Source of the DNA: Bacteroidota bacterium
GTDB taxonomy: Bacteria; Bacteroidota; Bacteroidia; Chitinophagales; Chitinophagaceae
Length of the DNA: 64,000 nucleotides
Reading direction: 5' to 3'
Assembly: GCA_016715505.1 (NCBI GenBank)
Contig: JADJZY010000010.1
Coordinates: 62,001-126,000 of the forward strand
The notes under the pieces were generated by a model that saw only the letters and a list, made by a program, of their open reading frames with translations, did not search any database and had not been told where the DNA came from. A program made the position numbers and the translations under genes. Position 1 is the stretch's first letter. Every line of letters starts with the position of its first letter. Of this stretch, positions 10,409 through 19,177 are shown piece after piece.

Positions 10409-12049
10409 TTAAAAATTCATCCTGTTTGGCTGAAGCAAATATTGTCCAATCGCTGCAACTCCTCGCCGTATCAAAAATTTCGTTTTCAAACGCATGGCAT
10501 TGCTACAAAACACCTTCTCACAAATTTCATCAGCCGTCATCCCAAACATCAATCGCACAATTTCTTCTTTACGCATTACAAAATCCATCTCCACAATATC
10601 ATCCGGCTTGTTTAAGAAATCACGCATATCCTTGCGCAGTGTTTGCATATCGGCTGAGGTTGGATATTGTTCAAGATGATTAATAATACCATCATAATCC
10701 GAACCAATACACATCACTTCCCAGGCTTCCGGGCGGTTGGCAAAACGAATAGCTTGTAAAATATTGGCCCATATAATTTTTACTTCCAGCAGCCACATCT
10801 GCGAGGCATATTTTTTAGCAAGGCGTTTAAAGGTTTCTTTGCCGGCAATGCGTTTTTCATCCAATTGTATTCCAATCAGCCCTTTAGAATCAACAATTTT
10901 TTCTACATCTTCGGCCGACAAATTAATACTGCTTTCAAATAAAAAATGATCAGGATCTGCTTGCTCCATCTCTTCATCAATGGCAAACATGGAACGCAAT
11001 GTCGCATATTTGGAAGTAAGTCCGGTATGACTGCAAATAATAGGATACTGCTGATTACGCAATTCTCTTTCGGTGCTGATATAGTCGTAAAACTCGCTGC
11101 GGCAACGCGCACTCATGTGCTTGATATCCAGCAAAATGGGCGCTCCCAATCTTCGGCTCAATAAATTTTTAATGAGGGTTTCACCATTTACGGTCAATCC
11201 CGAATTTAAACCCTCTTGCTGCGAAACCAATTTTAAAACCACACGATTCAAACTTAAACAATGCCCGCCCAAACCATTCCAAAAATGATGATTCAGTGAA
11301 ATAAACAGCGGTGCGATATCCCATTTATTTTTCATCTCTTCTACGCGTTCTTCCATCAACTTCACCATTTCAATATCCAACCTGTTTTCATCCTGGGAAT
11401 GCGGATTCAGTTGATTTCGTTTAACATCCAAATTCGTTGGCGCCTTGAGCAAGGCATGTGCACCTTCTATGGTGAGCAGAATACAAAGATTTTCAGGGTC
11501 CTGCAAATAGGTTTGCAGTGATTTATAATTCTTCGGAAAACGAATCGTATATCGTATTTGCCCAACTTGCCTGCTTTGGTCTTTCATCGACAATAAATAT
11601 TCGTATTCCGGCAACAAACCCTGTTCATAGTAATCGTTGAGATCGTCCTGAGTGTGCAACAAATTATCTACATCATAACCGGTGAGGGCATTATGTACCT
11701 TGGGCGAAATCAAATATTCAGTGCCTTTACGTGTGGCTATATCGCGCAGGAAATCAGTCAGAATATTGGCCCTGCGTTGGTTCATCACATGAAATCCCTT
11801 TTCAATGGGTGTGATGCTTGCAAAGGCCACCCGAACACCCCCTTTGTATAAGGCATCAAAATGACTTTGGGTGCGTTGCAATACTTCGGAGTAGCGCTCT
11901 ACAACCTTTTTTAATTTATTGAGTAATTTAGCCTCAGGTACAAACTTATACCCGGCAAAAATATCTTTTTTCTTACCGCTTAAGCCTCCTGTCATAAAGG
12001 GCTTTGCGGAGGGATGACAATGAATATCTACATTAAATGAATGGGCCAT
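10409..12049 (-). CDS. Membrane dipeptidase-like metallohydrolase (peptidase M19 type)
   Basis: 546-aa predicted zinc amidohydrolase. Likely metal-binding elements of the M19 fold appear in order: DIHCH (residues 8-12), IEGAHAL near residue 200, SLNHHFWNG near 254, CSHTG near 343 and IGSDYDG near 447. These fit the TIM-barrel dipeptidases that cleave dipeptides and related amides. It is longer than classical renal dipeptidase homologues (about 350-400 aa), with extra sequence between the first and second motifs. There is no signal peptide, so it is probably cytoplasmic. ATG at 12049 is the first start. Confidence 0.75.
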   Translation of the reverse strand: MAHSFNVDIHCHPSAKPFMTGGLSGKKKDIFAGYKFVPEAKLLNKLKKVVERYSEVLQRTQSHFDALYKGGVRVAFASITPIEKGFHVMNQRRANILTDFLRDIATRKGTEYLISPKVHNALTGYDVDNLLHTQDDLNDYYEQGLLPEYEYLLSMKDQSRQVGQIRYTIRFPKNYKSLQTYLQDPENLCILLTIEGAHALLKAPTNLDVKRNQLNPHSQDENRLDIEMVKLMEERVEEMKNKWDIAPLFISLNHHFWNGLGGHCLSLNRVVLKLVSQQEGLNSGLTVNGETLIKNLLSRRLGAPILLDIKHMSARCRSEFYDYISTERELRNQQYPIICSHTGLTSKYATLRSMFAIDEEMEQADPDHFLFESSINLSAEDVEKIVDSKGLIGIQLDEKRIAGKETFKRLAKKYASQMWLLEVKIIWANILQAIRFANRPEAWEVMCIGSDYDGIINHLEQYPTSADMQTLRKDMRDFLNKPDDIVEMDFVMRKEEIVRLMFGMTADEICEKVFCSNAMRLKTKFLIRRGVAAIGQYLLQPNRMNF

Positions 12050-12368
12050 GGTTGATTGATTTTTTGTTGGTTAAAATTGATTTTTAAGAACGCCTATTAC
12101 TCTACTGAATAAGTTGAGTCCTTATTCGTGCGCTCATTATTCAAACACAATTTACAACCATAATGCGAAAGCGCTGGTACACTTTTGTGTGAGGGCTTCA
12201 GAAGAGCCTGATAATTATTTTGGAGCAAGATGCCCAGTGCCTTGTTCTATGGCACTACCCGCTATTCGTTTCGGCACGGCCTTCACTGCTATCGGGGCTA
12301 GAAAATATCATGGCTGCTTCTTTCATCTTCGCTTACCATTCCAGAAAAAATCACAGCTGCCTCATTCA
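12050..12368. other. Intergenic region with possible degenerate repeat
   Basis: No credible gene. Around 12230-12330 the sequence (a CTACCCGCTATTCG segment followed by CTATCGGGGCTAGAAA) resembles, in part, the reverse complement of 15790-15885 (CAATCAGGGCTAGAAAT). This suggests a decayed repeat shared by the two gaps, but the match is short. An open frame at 12114-12413 has no protein-like features. Confidence 0.3.
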
Positions 12369-13034
12369 TCATTTCTTTCCCTTGTAATGATCATGTATAC
12401 CAATCCCATTTAAAATATCATCCATTTTGCCCACAATTCGATTGGTTCGTGTAGCTGATTGTTTGGGTTGAGAAAAATAGATCAAATACCCTCTTTGTTT
12501 GCCGGGTGTCAGGTCAAAAAAAGCTTTTCGAAAAACAGGATGGGCGGCAAATTGTTCTTCAAGTTCCTCAGGTATGGGTTCCTGATTTTTTTGAAACACA
12601 AGCTCAGCGCCCATTTTTTCCAATTGGATGCTTTCTTCAATATATGAGCCAATGATGCTTTTCATGTGTTGTATTTGCGCTACGTCGGTAAAGCGAAAGA
12701 GTTTTACCGACTGCGAACGTTCACCCGGTTTTTCCAATACCTGATGAACATCTTTGAGTAGTACCCCTTTAAAAAAACTCAATACCGCGTTGGATTTAAA
12801 AGCACTCACCGAAATCAGATTTTTATTGTCGAGGGTATAGACCGGCACCCCCCATTTAATTTCTTCTTTTAAGCCGCTCTCTAACGCAATCTGTCGAAGG
12901 GTTTGGAGCTCAGATTGCCAATGATGCACCTTACATTGAGGCGTATTGTGGTATGCACACCGGCCGCAGCCTTGTGCCAAATATAAGTCCACTTGTGGAT
13001 TGAGAGCTTGCTGGATTGTTGAAGATTTTGCCAT
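12369..13034 (-). CDS. YdeI/OmdA-like protein (DUF1801 plus C-terminal OmdA domain)
   Basis: 221-aa cytoplasmic protein. The N-terminal part (residues 40-140) matches DUF1801-type proteins: EIKWGVPVYTL followed by SFFKGVLL. The C-terminal part has the OmdA/YdeI signature LTPGKQRGYLIYFSQPKQS-x-TR. Relatives have been linked to bacteriocin or antimicrobial-peptide protection, but the mechanism is poorly known. An N-terminal Cys-rich patch (QGCGRCAYHNTPQCKVHHW) could bind a metal. It stands alone, with a large gap on its 3' side. Confidence 0.85.
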   Translation of the reverse strand: MAKSSTIQQALNPQVDLYLAQGCGRCAYHNTPQCKVHHWQSELQTLRQIALESGLKEEIKWGVPVYTLDNKNLISVSAFKSNAVLSFFKGVLLKDVHQVLEKPGERSQSVKLFRFTDVAQIQHMKSIIGSYIEESIQLEKMGAELVFQKNQEPIPEELEEQFAAHPVFRKAFFDLTPGKQRGYLIYFSQPKQSATRTNRIVGKMDDILNGIGIHDHYKGKK

Positions 13035-13182
13035 ACGAATATTACATTTTGAAACTATTTCAAAACCTCTGGAATAAAAATGAAATAGTCAATTGTATGA
13101 GGTATCACAAAGATTCACCCAAATTTCGCTCCAACAAAATATTCAATGAAAATTTGGCTGAGCGGAGATGATAATTCTGAAA

Positions 13183-13190
13183 TACTTTTG
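13183..13190 (+). promoter_or_regulatory. -7 promoter box of kdsD
   Basis: TACTTTTG fits TAnnTTTG and lies 17 bp before the ATG at 13208. The GTG at 13190 overlaps the box, so ATG 13208 is the more likely start. No clear -33 element at standard spacing. Confidence 0.45.
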
Positions 13191-13207
13191 TGAACCAAAC
13201 AAGAGAT

Positions 13208-14176
13208 ATGAACGACTCTGAACTGATTCGACAAACCGCCCTCGACACCCTCCAAATTGAACTTCAGGCCATTACCGGTTTGCTCGATTTTGTGGATGAT
13301 TCATTTTGCCAATGTATCCAAATCATCCATGCCGGCAAAGGCAGGTTGATTATTAGCGGCATTGGCAAAAGTGCCATTATTGCGCAAAAAATTGTTGCAA
13401 CCCTCAATAGCACCGGAACCCCTTCGTTGTTTTTGCATGCAGCGGATGCCATTCATGGAGATTTGGGAATGGTTCAGCCCGCTGATATTGTCATGTTGAT
13501 TTCAAAAAGTGGTGAAAGTCCGGAAATTAAAGTCCTCGTTCCACTCATTCGCAATTTCGGAAATATATTAATTGCACTTTGCGGCAACGCAAAATCTTTT
13601 CTGGCTCAGGAAGCCCAGTATTTCATCAACTGCAGTGTCAGCACAGAGGCTTGTCCGAATAACCTCGCCCCTACCAGCAGCACAACGGCTCAATTGGTGA
13701 TGGGTGATGCAATGGCAGTTTGCCTGCTGAAACTCAAAGGATTTACACCGGCCGATTTTGCCCGATATCATCCGGGAGGGGCATTGGGTAAGCGGTTGTA
13801 CTTACGCGTGAAAGACCTGAGTAAGCAACACGAAAAACCAAGTGTACATCTGAACGATGATATCCGTACACTCATCCCTGAAATGACCGGCAAACGACTC
13901 GGTGCTTGCGCCGTATTGGATGAACAGGAACAACTTTGTGGCATGATTACGGATGGCGATATACGCCGGATGTTGGAAAATCATGTTCAACTTGAAGGCA
14001 TAAAAGCTGCCGACATCATGAATACGCAGCCCAAAACCATAGAAGGCGCTGCATTGGCCGTGGACGCCCTTGAACGAATGCGCAATCATCATATTTCGCA
14101 ACTCATTGTTTTGGATAATGGTCGCTATGATGGGATGATTCATATTCATGATTTGATGCGCGAAGGATTGATTTAG
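13208..14176 (+). CDS. kdsD: Arabinose-5-phosphate isomerase (KpsF/GutQ family)
   Basis: Converts ribulose 5-phosphate to arabinose 5-phosphate, the first step to Kdo for lipopolysaccharide. The protein is 322 aa from ATG 13208. It has an N-terminal SIS sugar-isomerase domain (about residues 35-170: GIGKSAIIAQKIVATLNSTG, ISKSGESPE, PTSSTTAQLVMGDA, and the family signature HPGGALGKRL) followed by two CBS domains (about 200-320; GMITDGDIRR, MIHIHDLMREG). Length and architecture are those of full-length family members. rluD follows closely on the same strand. Confidence 0.93.
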   Translation: MNDSELIRQTALDTLQIELQAITGLLDFVDDSFCQCIQIIHAGKGRLIISGIGKSAIIAQKIVATLNSTGTPSLFLHAADAIHGDLGMVQPADIVMLISKSGESPEIKVLVPLIRNFGNILIALCGNAKSFLAQEAQYFINCSVSTEACPNNLAPTSSTTAQLVMGDAMAVCLLKLKGFTPADFARYHPGGALGKRLYLRVKDLSKQHEKPSVHLNDDIRTLIPEMTGKRLGACAVLDEQEQLCGMITDGDIRRMLENHVQLEGIKAADIMNTQPKTIEGAALAVDALERMRNHHISQLIVLDNGRYDGMIHIHDLMREGLI

Positions 14177-14241
14177 TTTTCAGCAAATATTCGCGAAGGC
14201 TATTGCGAAGAAATGATTGATGCGGGAAGTGCTTTCAGTAT

Positions 14242-14249
14242 TACCTTTG
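14242..14249 (+). promoter_or_regulatory. Possible -7 promoter box before rluD
   Basis: TACCTTTG matches TAnnTTTG and ends 6 bp before the ATG at 14256. If used, it would make a transcript with almost no leader. It may equally be chance, with rluD transcribed from the kdsD promoter. Confidence 0.3.
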
Positions 14250-14255
14250 GACCTT

Positions 14256-15323
14256 ATGAGTACTGCGTGGTTAGCACAAGACTGGGAAGAAGAGGAACAA
14301 AGCGAAGAAATTGTTCGTGAAAAACATTTATTGCTCGATCATATTGTTGAACGCGGACAGGAACCGCTTCGCATTGACAAATACCTGCTCACCAAAATTG
14401 GCTCACTCACCCGCAGTAAAGTTCAGCAAGGGATTGACGACGGAATGGTCAGCATTAACCAAAAGCCGATCAAAGCCAATTACAAAGTACGGCCCGGTGA
14501 TCATCTTTTGGTCTATACTTATCGGGAACCGGACATCACGGAAATTGTTCCTGAAAATATTCCTTTGGATATTGTGTACGAAGACGATGACTTGTTGCTC
14601 ATTCACAAACCCTATAATATGGTGGTGCATCCGGGACATGGTAACTATACCGGAACAGTGGTGAATGCCCTTTCGTATTATTTGGGACAACACAATGCGG
14701 AAAGCGCCCAACTCCCTCGTATCGGCCTGGTACACCGGATTGATAAAGATACAACCGGGCTGCTCGTAGTGGGCAAATCAGAAAATGCCATCAATGGTTT
14801 ATCTGAGCAATTTAAAGACCATACTGTTGAACGCACCTATCAGGCTTTGGTGTGGGGTGATGTGGAAGAAGATGAAGGCCGTATTGAAACGTATATCGGG
14901 CGTCATGAAAGACTACGAAAAATATTTACGGTATATGATGCGGAGGATGAAAAAGGCAAACATGCGATAACCCATTACAGGGTATTGGAACGATTACATT
15001 ATGTTACCTTGGTGGAGTGCAGGTTAGAAACCGGCCGCACCCATCAAATTCGGGTACACATGAAACATATCGGACATACTTTATTTAACGACTCCACTTA
15101 CGGTGGCGATCGAATTTTAAAAGGCACGGTATTCAGTAAGTATCAGCAATTTGTCGACAACTGTTTTAAGCTATTACCCCGACAAGCCTTGCATGCCAAA
15201 ACTTTGGGCTTTATACATCCGGTGAGCAAGAAAAAAGTATTTTTTGATTCTGATTTACCGGCAGATATGGAGGCGGTATTGGAAAAATGGCGTACTTACG
15301 TCAAAGCGAAGAAGCCGGTGTAA
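14256..15323 (+). CDS. Pseudouridine synthase, RluA family (RluD-like)
   Basis: RNA-modifying enzyme that isomerises uridine to pseudouridine, most likely in 23S rRNA. From ATG 14256 it is 355 aa; in-frame upstream starts at 14217-14220 would add 12-13 unconserved residues. An N-terminal S4 RNA-binding domain (LRIDKYL ... SRSKVQQGIDDGMVSINQ, about residues 38-95) precedes the catalytic domain with the HRIDKDTTGLLV motif holding the catalytic Asp, and the later GRTHQIRVHMKHIGHTLFND segment. Bacteroidota RluD proteins share the acidic N-terminal extension seen here (EEEEQSEE). Confidence 0.93.
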   Translation: MSTAWLAQDWEEEEQSEEIVREKHLLLDHIVERGQEPLRIDKYLLTKIGSLTRSKVQQGIDDGMVSINQKPIKANYKVRPGDHLLVYTYREPDITEIVPENIPLDIVYEDDDLLLIHKPYNMVVHPGHGNYTGTVVNALSYYLGQHNAESAQLPRIGLVHRIDKDTTGLLVVGKSENAINGLSEQFKDHTVERTYQALVWGDVEEDEGRIETYIGRHERLRKIFTVYDAEDEKGKHAITHYRVLERLHYVTLVECRLETGRTHQIRVHMKHIGHTLFNDSTYGGDRILKGTVFSKYQQFVDNCFKLLPRQALHAKTLGFIHPVSKKKVFFDSDLPADMEAVLEKWRTYVKAKKPV

Positions 15324-15346
15324 AGGATTAAAAAAGCGCTGTTCAA

Positions 15347-15403
15347 GATGTTCAACAGCTGTTCGACATTTGTAATGTCGTCGCTATCGGCGGTTTTAAA
15401 ACC
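15347..15403. repeat. REP-like hairpin repeat, copy A
   Basis: Contains the perfect stem-loop CGACATT-TGT-AATGTCG (15364-15380), then CTATCGGCGGTTTTAAAACC. The same order occurs in copy B at 15522-15588. Short, palindromic, intergenic and repeated, like REP sequences mobilised by IS200-type (RAYT) transposases; no such transposase is in the window. Confidence 0.6.
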
Positions 15404-15521
15404 CAGTCTCTTGGCCTAAAGCAGGGTTGGTGAGGTTAATCTTTGGTGCGGGATGAACATGTAGTATTGTTTGCAAATTTCCTGAATAACAATTATGAAA
15501 ACTTTTCTTTCATCGGTTCGA

Positions 15522-15588
15522 GATGTTCCACAACAGCCCTGTTCGACATTTGTAATGTCGTACTGCTATCGGCGGTTTTGAAAACCGC
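15522..15588. repeat. REP-like hairpin repeat, copy B
   Basis: Same as copy A with small gaps. It has CGACATT-TGT-AATGTCG (15544-15560) and a second perfect hairpin GCGGTTTT-G-AAAACCGC (15572-15588), which is degraded in copy A. Confidence 0.6.
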
Positions 15589-15709
15589 ATAGGCATATCT
15601 CATATTAAAACGATATTAGGCAAAACGCTAAAAGCAAAAAATAATACCAAAGTGATATCTGTAGTAGAACTATAAAGTGCGTATGAGGATTAAAAATCCC
15701 AGTATATTG

Positions 15710-15732
15710 GTTCGGAATTGCAAATTCCGAAC
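15710..15732. repeat. Perfect 10-bp inverted repeat
   Basis: GTTCGGAATT, loop GCA, then AATTCCGAAC: a perfect 10-bp stem. A smaller hairpin GGATT-AAA-AATCC lies just upstream at 15687-15699. There is no U-tract, so neither looks like a terminator; they fit the REP-like cluster of this gap. Confidence 0.6.
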
Positions 15733-15909
15733 AGGAGAAGCTGTTGGCGGACAAATGCAAATTAACCCCTTCACGGCTTAAAAATAGGAACGCAGCACTA
15801 CATGCGAAAAGCACTGAATTCCATTTCTAGCCCTGATTGCAGCTAGGTGCCGTGCACCGCGGAAAGCAGGAACGGCCTATGATAGAAAGATAGGGATGAT
15901 GCTCCAACA

Positions 15910-17592
15910 TTAATAATCATATTGCCTGCGCACCGCATTCACGCGGATACCTGAATAGACCTGCAAACTGTTAAATGCGGGTACATATTTGGTGCTGGTA
16001 TTTTGGTAACGATAGGCAAAACCCAAATCAAAAAAGATATTATACCGCAACTCATAAGATAGATTGAGGTTGGTATAAAAAGTTTCAGTGGGATAACCAT
16101 TGAATAAACCAATTCCATAATCATCGTTACGCGCTTTATAGGATTTAAAAATATCGCCCCCAAAGGCCCTTTTGGCTGATGTATCGCGCCCCTGCCGATT
16201 GATAAAGCTACGCCAACTCAGGTGTACGTTTCGCATCGGTTTGTAGTTGACAATAAAATTTGCTTCCAGAAAATTGGCTCCATAGGGATGAGCCAGGGGT
16301 TGATTGTAATGGGTAAAATTTGAAACCGAATCACGTGAGTAAGTAAATGGCCGAACCATATTGGCTTCACCCTGTATGAGGAGGTTTTTGATATTAAATA
16401 AATCAGCCACTTTGAATCCGAGTTGAATACCATACTTATTCGCCCACCATCCGTTACGAGCCATGATTTCGCTAAACTTAAATTCATCGAGTAATACCTG
16501 GCCATATAAAACGGTTTTGATTTTGGTATTGATTTTAAAGCCCATACCGAGCATGGCGTTATCCGGACTACCCGCGTTTTGTTCTACGCTTCGATAGAGG
16601 ATAATCGGATTCATGTATCGAAAATCGAAATGATCCTGACGACCAAAAACAACGCCTTCAAACAAACTCACATTTAACCATTTGGTGACATTGGCTGAGA
16701 GATAATGCATGGCGGCGTATTTGCGTGGCAAAAGTTTGTCACCACCTCGACTGTACTGCGGTGTGAGTTCCATCCACAAATTTTGATAATTAAATTTCCA
16801 GAATTTGGTGTTGATTTTCATGAACAAATAATTGGCCCCCATATCGTTCAGAAAAAGACTGCGATAACCATCGCCCAAATGAAAACGATCCTGACCGAAA
16901 GCGACGTTTACTTTATTTTTAATCACTTCGGCATCGAGGTAACCTGCGGCATATAAATAATCCTGTGCCAAACCGGGTTTATCGACCTTAAAATCTTTGT
17001 AATATCCCATACCAGGAACTGCACTGCGTTCGCTGACTCTTTGTTGATGATGCCAAGGCCCCCGTTCCTGATTATCGGTGAATGTAGAATATACACCAAT
17101 TCGTTTGTTGAGATTCGCCCTGAGTTCGATGCCTTTGGAGTTGAGAAACAAATTTTGTTTGGTATTATTGGTTTCTACCATTTGCTGGTAATTAAAAATT
17201 GGATTAATCACCAAATCAGCCTGATCAACATGTACATTAATCATATCTGATTTTTTTTGGTAGAGCCGGTTTAAAATAGGATACTTAGAATCCTCAGCCC
17301 CTTCACCATTGGCAGCCCACTCGCCGTTTTTAGAAATGATGCGCATAATCTCCTCTTTTTCACGGGGAGAGATGGTGCGGTGTTTTTGCAAATACTGCTC
17401 CAGAAACTGCACCACCTCCTTGCGGCTCATGGATTGCAAAGAGGTATACAGAGAGTCGGACAAACGACCATTGAGTACATCCAAACGCTCAATAAGAAAT
17501 TGATCATCGGCCAGATGTTTCATGTAGGCAGATTGAGCATCTACCGTCTGATAAAGGCCCATAGCAAATACGATGGCAAAAAGTTTTTTCAT
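15910..17592 (-). CDS. Outer membrane beta-barrel protein, RemB / Wzi-like
   Basis: 560 aa with a signal peptide (MKKLFAIVFAMGLYQTVDA) and a long series of amphipathic beta-strands ending in an aromatic residue (QYDY), as in outer membrane barrels. The central block QDHFDFRYMNPIILYRSVEQ and the following GSPDNAMLG resemble the Bacteroidota gliding motility protein RemB and 'capsule assembly Wzi family' proteins. The mature N-terminus is helical and charged (about residues 20-115). Likely role: surface or exopolysaccharide-related outer membrane function; in Flavobacterium RemB is a mobile surface protein. It is transcribed divergently from dihydroorotase. Confidence 0.75.
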   Translation of the reverse strand: MKKLFAIVFAMGLYQTVDAQSAYMKHLADDQFLIERLDVLNGRLSDSLYTSLQSMSRKEVVQFLEQYLQKHRTISPREKEEIMRIISKNGEWAANGEGAEDSKYPILNRLYQKKSDMINVHVDQADLVINPIFNYQQMVETNNTKQNLFLNSKGIELRANLNKRIGVYSTFTDNQERGPWHHQQRVSERSAVPGMGYYKDFKVDKPGLAQDYLYAAGYLDAEVIKNKVNVAFGQDRFHLGDGYRSLFLNDMGANYLFMKINTKFWKFNYQNLWMELTPQYSRGGDKLLPRKYAAMHYLSANVTKWLNVSLFEGVVFGRQDHFDFRYMNPIILYRSVEQNAGSPDNAMLGMGFKINTKIKTVLYGQVLLDEFKFSEIMARNGWWANKYGIQLGFKVADLFNIKNLLIQGEANMVRPFTYSRDSVSNFTHYNQPLAHPYGANFLEANFIVNYKPMRNVHLSWRSFINRQGRDTSAKRAFGGDIFKSYKARNDDYGIGLFNGYPTETFYTNLNLSYELRYNIFFDLGFAYRYQNTSTKYVPAFNSLQVYSGIRVNAVRRQYDY

Positions 17593-17695
17593 ATACTTAC
17601 AAATAGAGGGGTTAAAGATAATTCAAAATAATCAGGGGATAAACCCTAATTGAACAACGGATGCCCGAAACAAGTAAAATGCCTTGGGGTTAAAG

Positions 17696-17725
17696 TTGTT
17701 CAGTTTTGTTGTGTACCTATATTTG
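17696..17725 (+). promoter_or_regulatory. Promoter of dihydroorotase gene
   Basis: TTG at 17696-17698, 19-bp spacer, then TATATTTG at 17718-17725: a good Bacteroidota -33/-7 pair. It lies 17 bp before the ATG at 17743 and supports that start over the in-frame codon at 17650. Confidence 0.6.
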
Positions 17726-17742
17726 TAATTAAACAAAATCAA

Positions 17743-19086
17743 ATGGATTTGGTCATCAAAAACGTAGATGTCGTGAATGAAGGAGAAATTCAACGCCGGG
17801 ATGTTTATATCAAAAACGGGCGTTTTGAGAAATTGGCTCAGCAAATCGACACTCCTGCGTCGGTACGTGAAATTGACGGAGAAGGGTTGACGCTCATTCC
17901 CGGATTGATTGATGATCAGGTTCATTTTCGCGAACCCGGCTTAACGCACAAAGCCTGTATTGCCACGGAATCACGGGCTGCGGTTGCGGGCGGTGTAACC
18001 AGTTTTATGGATATGCCGAATGTGCAGCCTGCTAGTTTAAACATGGAACTATTGGAGGAAAGATATGCAATTGCATCGCGCAACTCTCCGGCAAACTATA
18101 GTTTTTATTTGGGTGTTTCCAACGATAATGCTAAGCAGGCTTTGGAAGTAAACAAACACAAACAAGCGGTTTGTGGATTAAAAATTTTTATGGGCTCGAG
18201 TACAGGAAATATGTTGGTGGACAATATCATCACCCTGGAAAAAATATTTGCGGAAAGTGAAGTGCTCATAGCAACCCATTGTGAACAAGAGCATATTATT
18301 CATCAAAACAGGGCCCGATTAAAAGCCGATGGAGTTGCCATGGATCATGCCCGCTTTCATCCCATTATTCGGGATGTGGATGCTTGTTATGAATCGTCAG
18401 TATCGGCGATGCAATTGGCGAAAAAATTTAATACCCGTTTGCATATTTTACATATTACCACTGAAAAGGAATTACAGCTCTTCACGAATATGTTTCCTTT
18501 GAACGAAAAACGAATTACGTCAGAGGTATGTGTTCATCATTTGCATTATACGGCTGATGACTATGAACAATACGGCAACCTGATACAGTGCAATCCTGCC
18601 ATTAAAGCACCCGAACACAGAGAAGCCCTTTGGAAGGCTTTATTGGACGACCGAATTGATATTATTGCCACTGACCATGCTCCACATACCTGGGAAGAAA
18701 AACAAAAGCCTTATGGTGAAGCCCCTTCCGGTTTGCCATTGGTCCAACATAGTTTGCTCATGTTGTTACAAGCCCGGCGCGAAGGTCGAATTTCACTGGA
18801 GAAAATTGTTGAAAAAGCATGCCATGCCCCGGCGCAGTGTTTTCAAATTCGCGAAAGAGGTTATATCCGCGAAGGATATCATGCTGATTTTGTTTTATTG
18901 GATCTCAAAGGAGAAACCACTGTGAGTAAAGATCAGTTGTACTATCGATGTGGCTGGAGTCCCCTGGAAGGAAAAATCTTACCCGGTCGAATACATGCGA
19001 CTTATGTTAATGGCCAATGCGTTTATGCCCTGGGTAGCGTGATCGAAGGGGTTTGCGGACAAAGACTTCTTTTTGACCGCCCTTAA
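17743..19086 (+). CDS. pyrC: Dihydroorotase
   Basis: Zinc amidohydrolase of pyrimidine biosynthesis (carbamoyl-aspartate to dihydroorotate). 447 aa, type I length. Metal and substrate motifs are seen: DDQVHFREPGLTHK (around residue 62), KIFMGSSTGNML, TSEVCVHHL and IATDHAPHT near residue 308. The usual first His of the H-x-H pair reads as Gln (DDQVHF); as far as I know this variant is typical for Bacteroidota PyrC and does not by itself mean inactivity. A clear promoter precedes ATG 17743. Confidence 0.92.
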   Translation: MDLVIKNVDVVNEGEIQRRDVYIKNGRFEKLAQQIDTPASVREIDGEGLTLIPGLIDDQVHFREPGLTHKACIATESRAAVAGGVTSFMDMPNVQPASLNMELLEERYAIASRNSPANYSFYLGVSNDNAKQALEVNKHKQAVCGLKIFMGSSTGNMLVDNIITLEKIFAESEVLIATHCEQEHIIHQNRARLKADGVAMDHARFHPIIRDVDACYESSVSAMQLAKKFNTRLHILHITTEKELQLFTNMFPLNEKRITSEVCVHHLHYTADDYEQYGNLIQCNPAIKAPEHREALWKALLDDRIDIIATDHAPHTWEEKQKPYGEAPSGLPLVQHSLLMLLQARREGRISLEKIVEKACHAPAQCFQIRERGYIREGYHADFVLLDLKGETTVSKDQLYYRCGWSPLEGKILPGRIHATYVNGQCVYALGSVIEGVCGQRLLFDRP

Positions 19087-19177
19087 AGCATACGATGTTT
19101 AACTTGTTTGGAAATTGGCCTGAATATTTGTTTCCGGTAATATGAAAACAGTCAATCTCCCTTTACCAACTTCAATC

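Larger units (their letters stand above)
15324..15909. other. 586-bp intergenic region rich in hairpins
   Basis: No gene seen. The region holds two copies of a 57-67 bp repeat (15347-15403, 15522-15588), further perfect hairpins at 15687-15699 and 15710-15732, and near 15790-15885 a segment partly resembling 12230-12330 in reverse orientation. It separates the 3' ends of rluD and the RemB-like gene. Confidence 0.6.

Noticed and set aside
12114..12413. 99-aa open frame on the plus strand
   Set aside because: No conserved features, it overlaps the YdeI-like gene, and the segment resembles an intergenic repeat.
17920..17940. Inactive dihydroorotase because the first metal His reads Gln
   Set aside because: As I recall, DDQVHFREPG is the common form in Bacteroidota PyrC, and the remaining motifs are intact.
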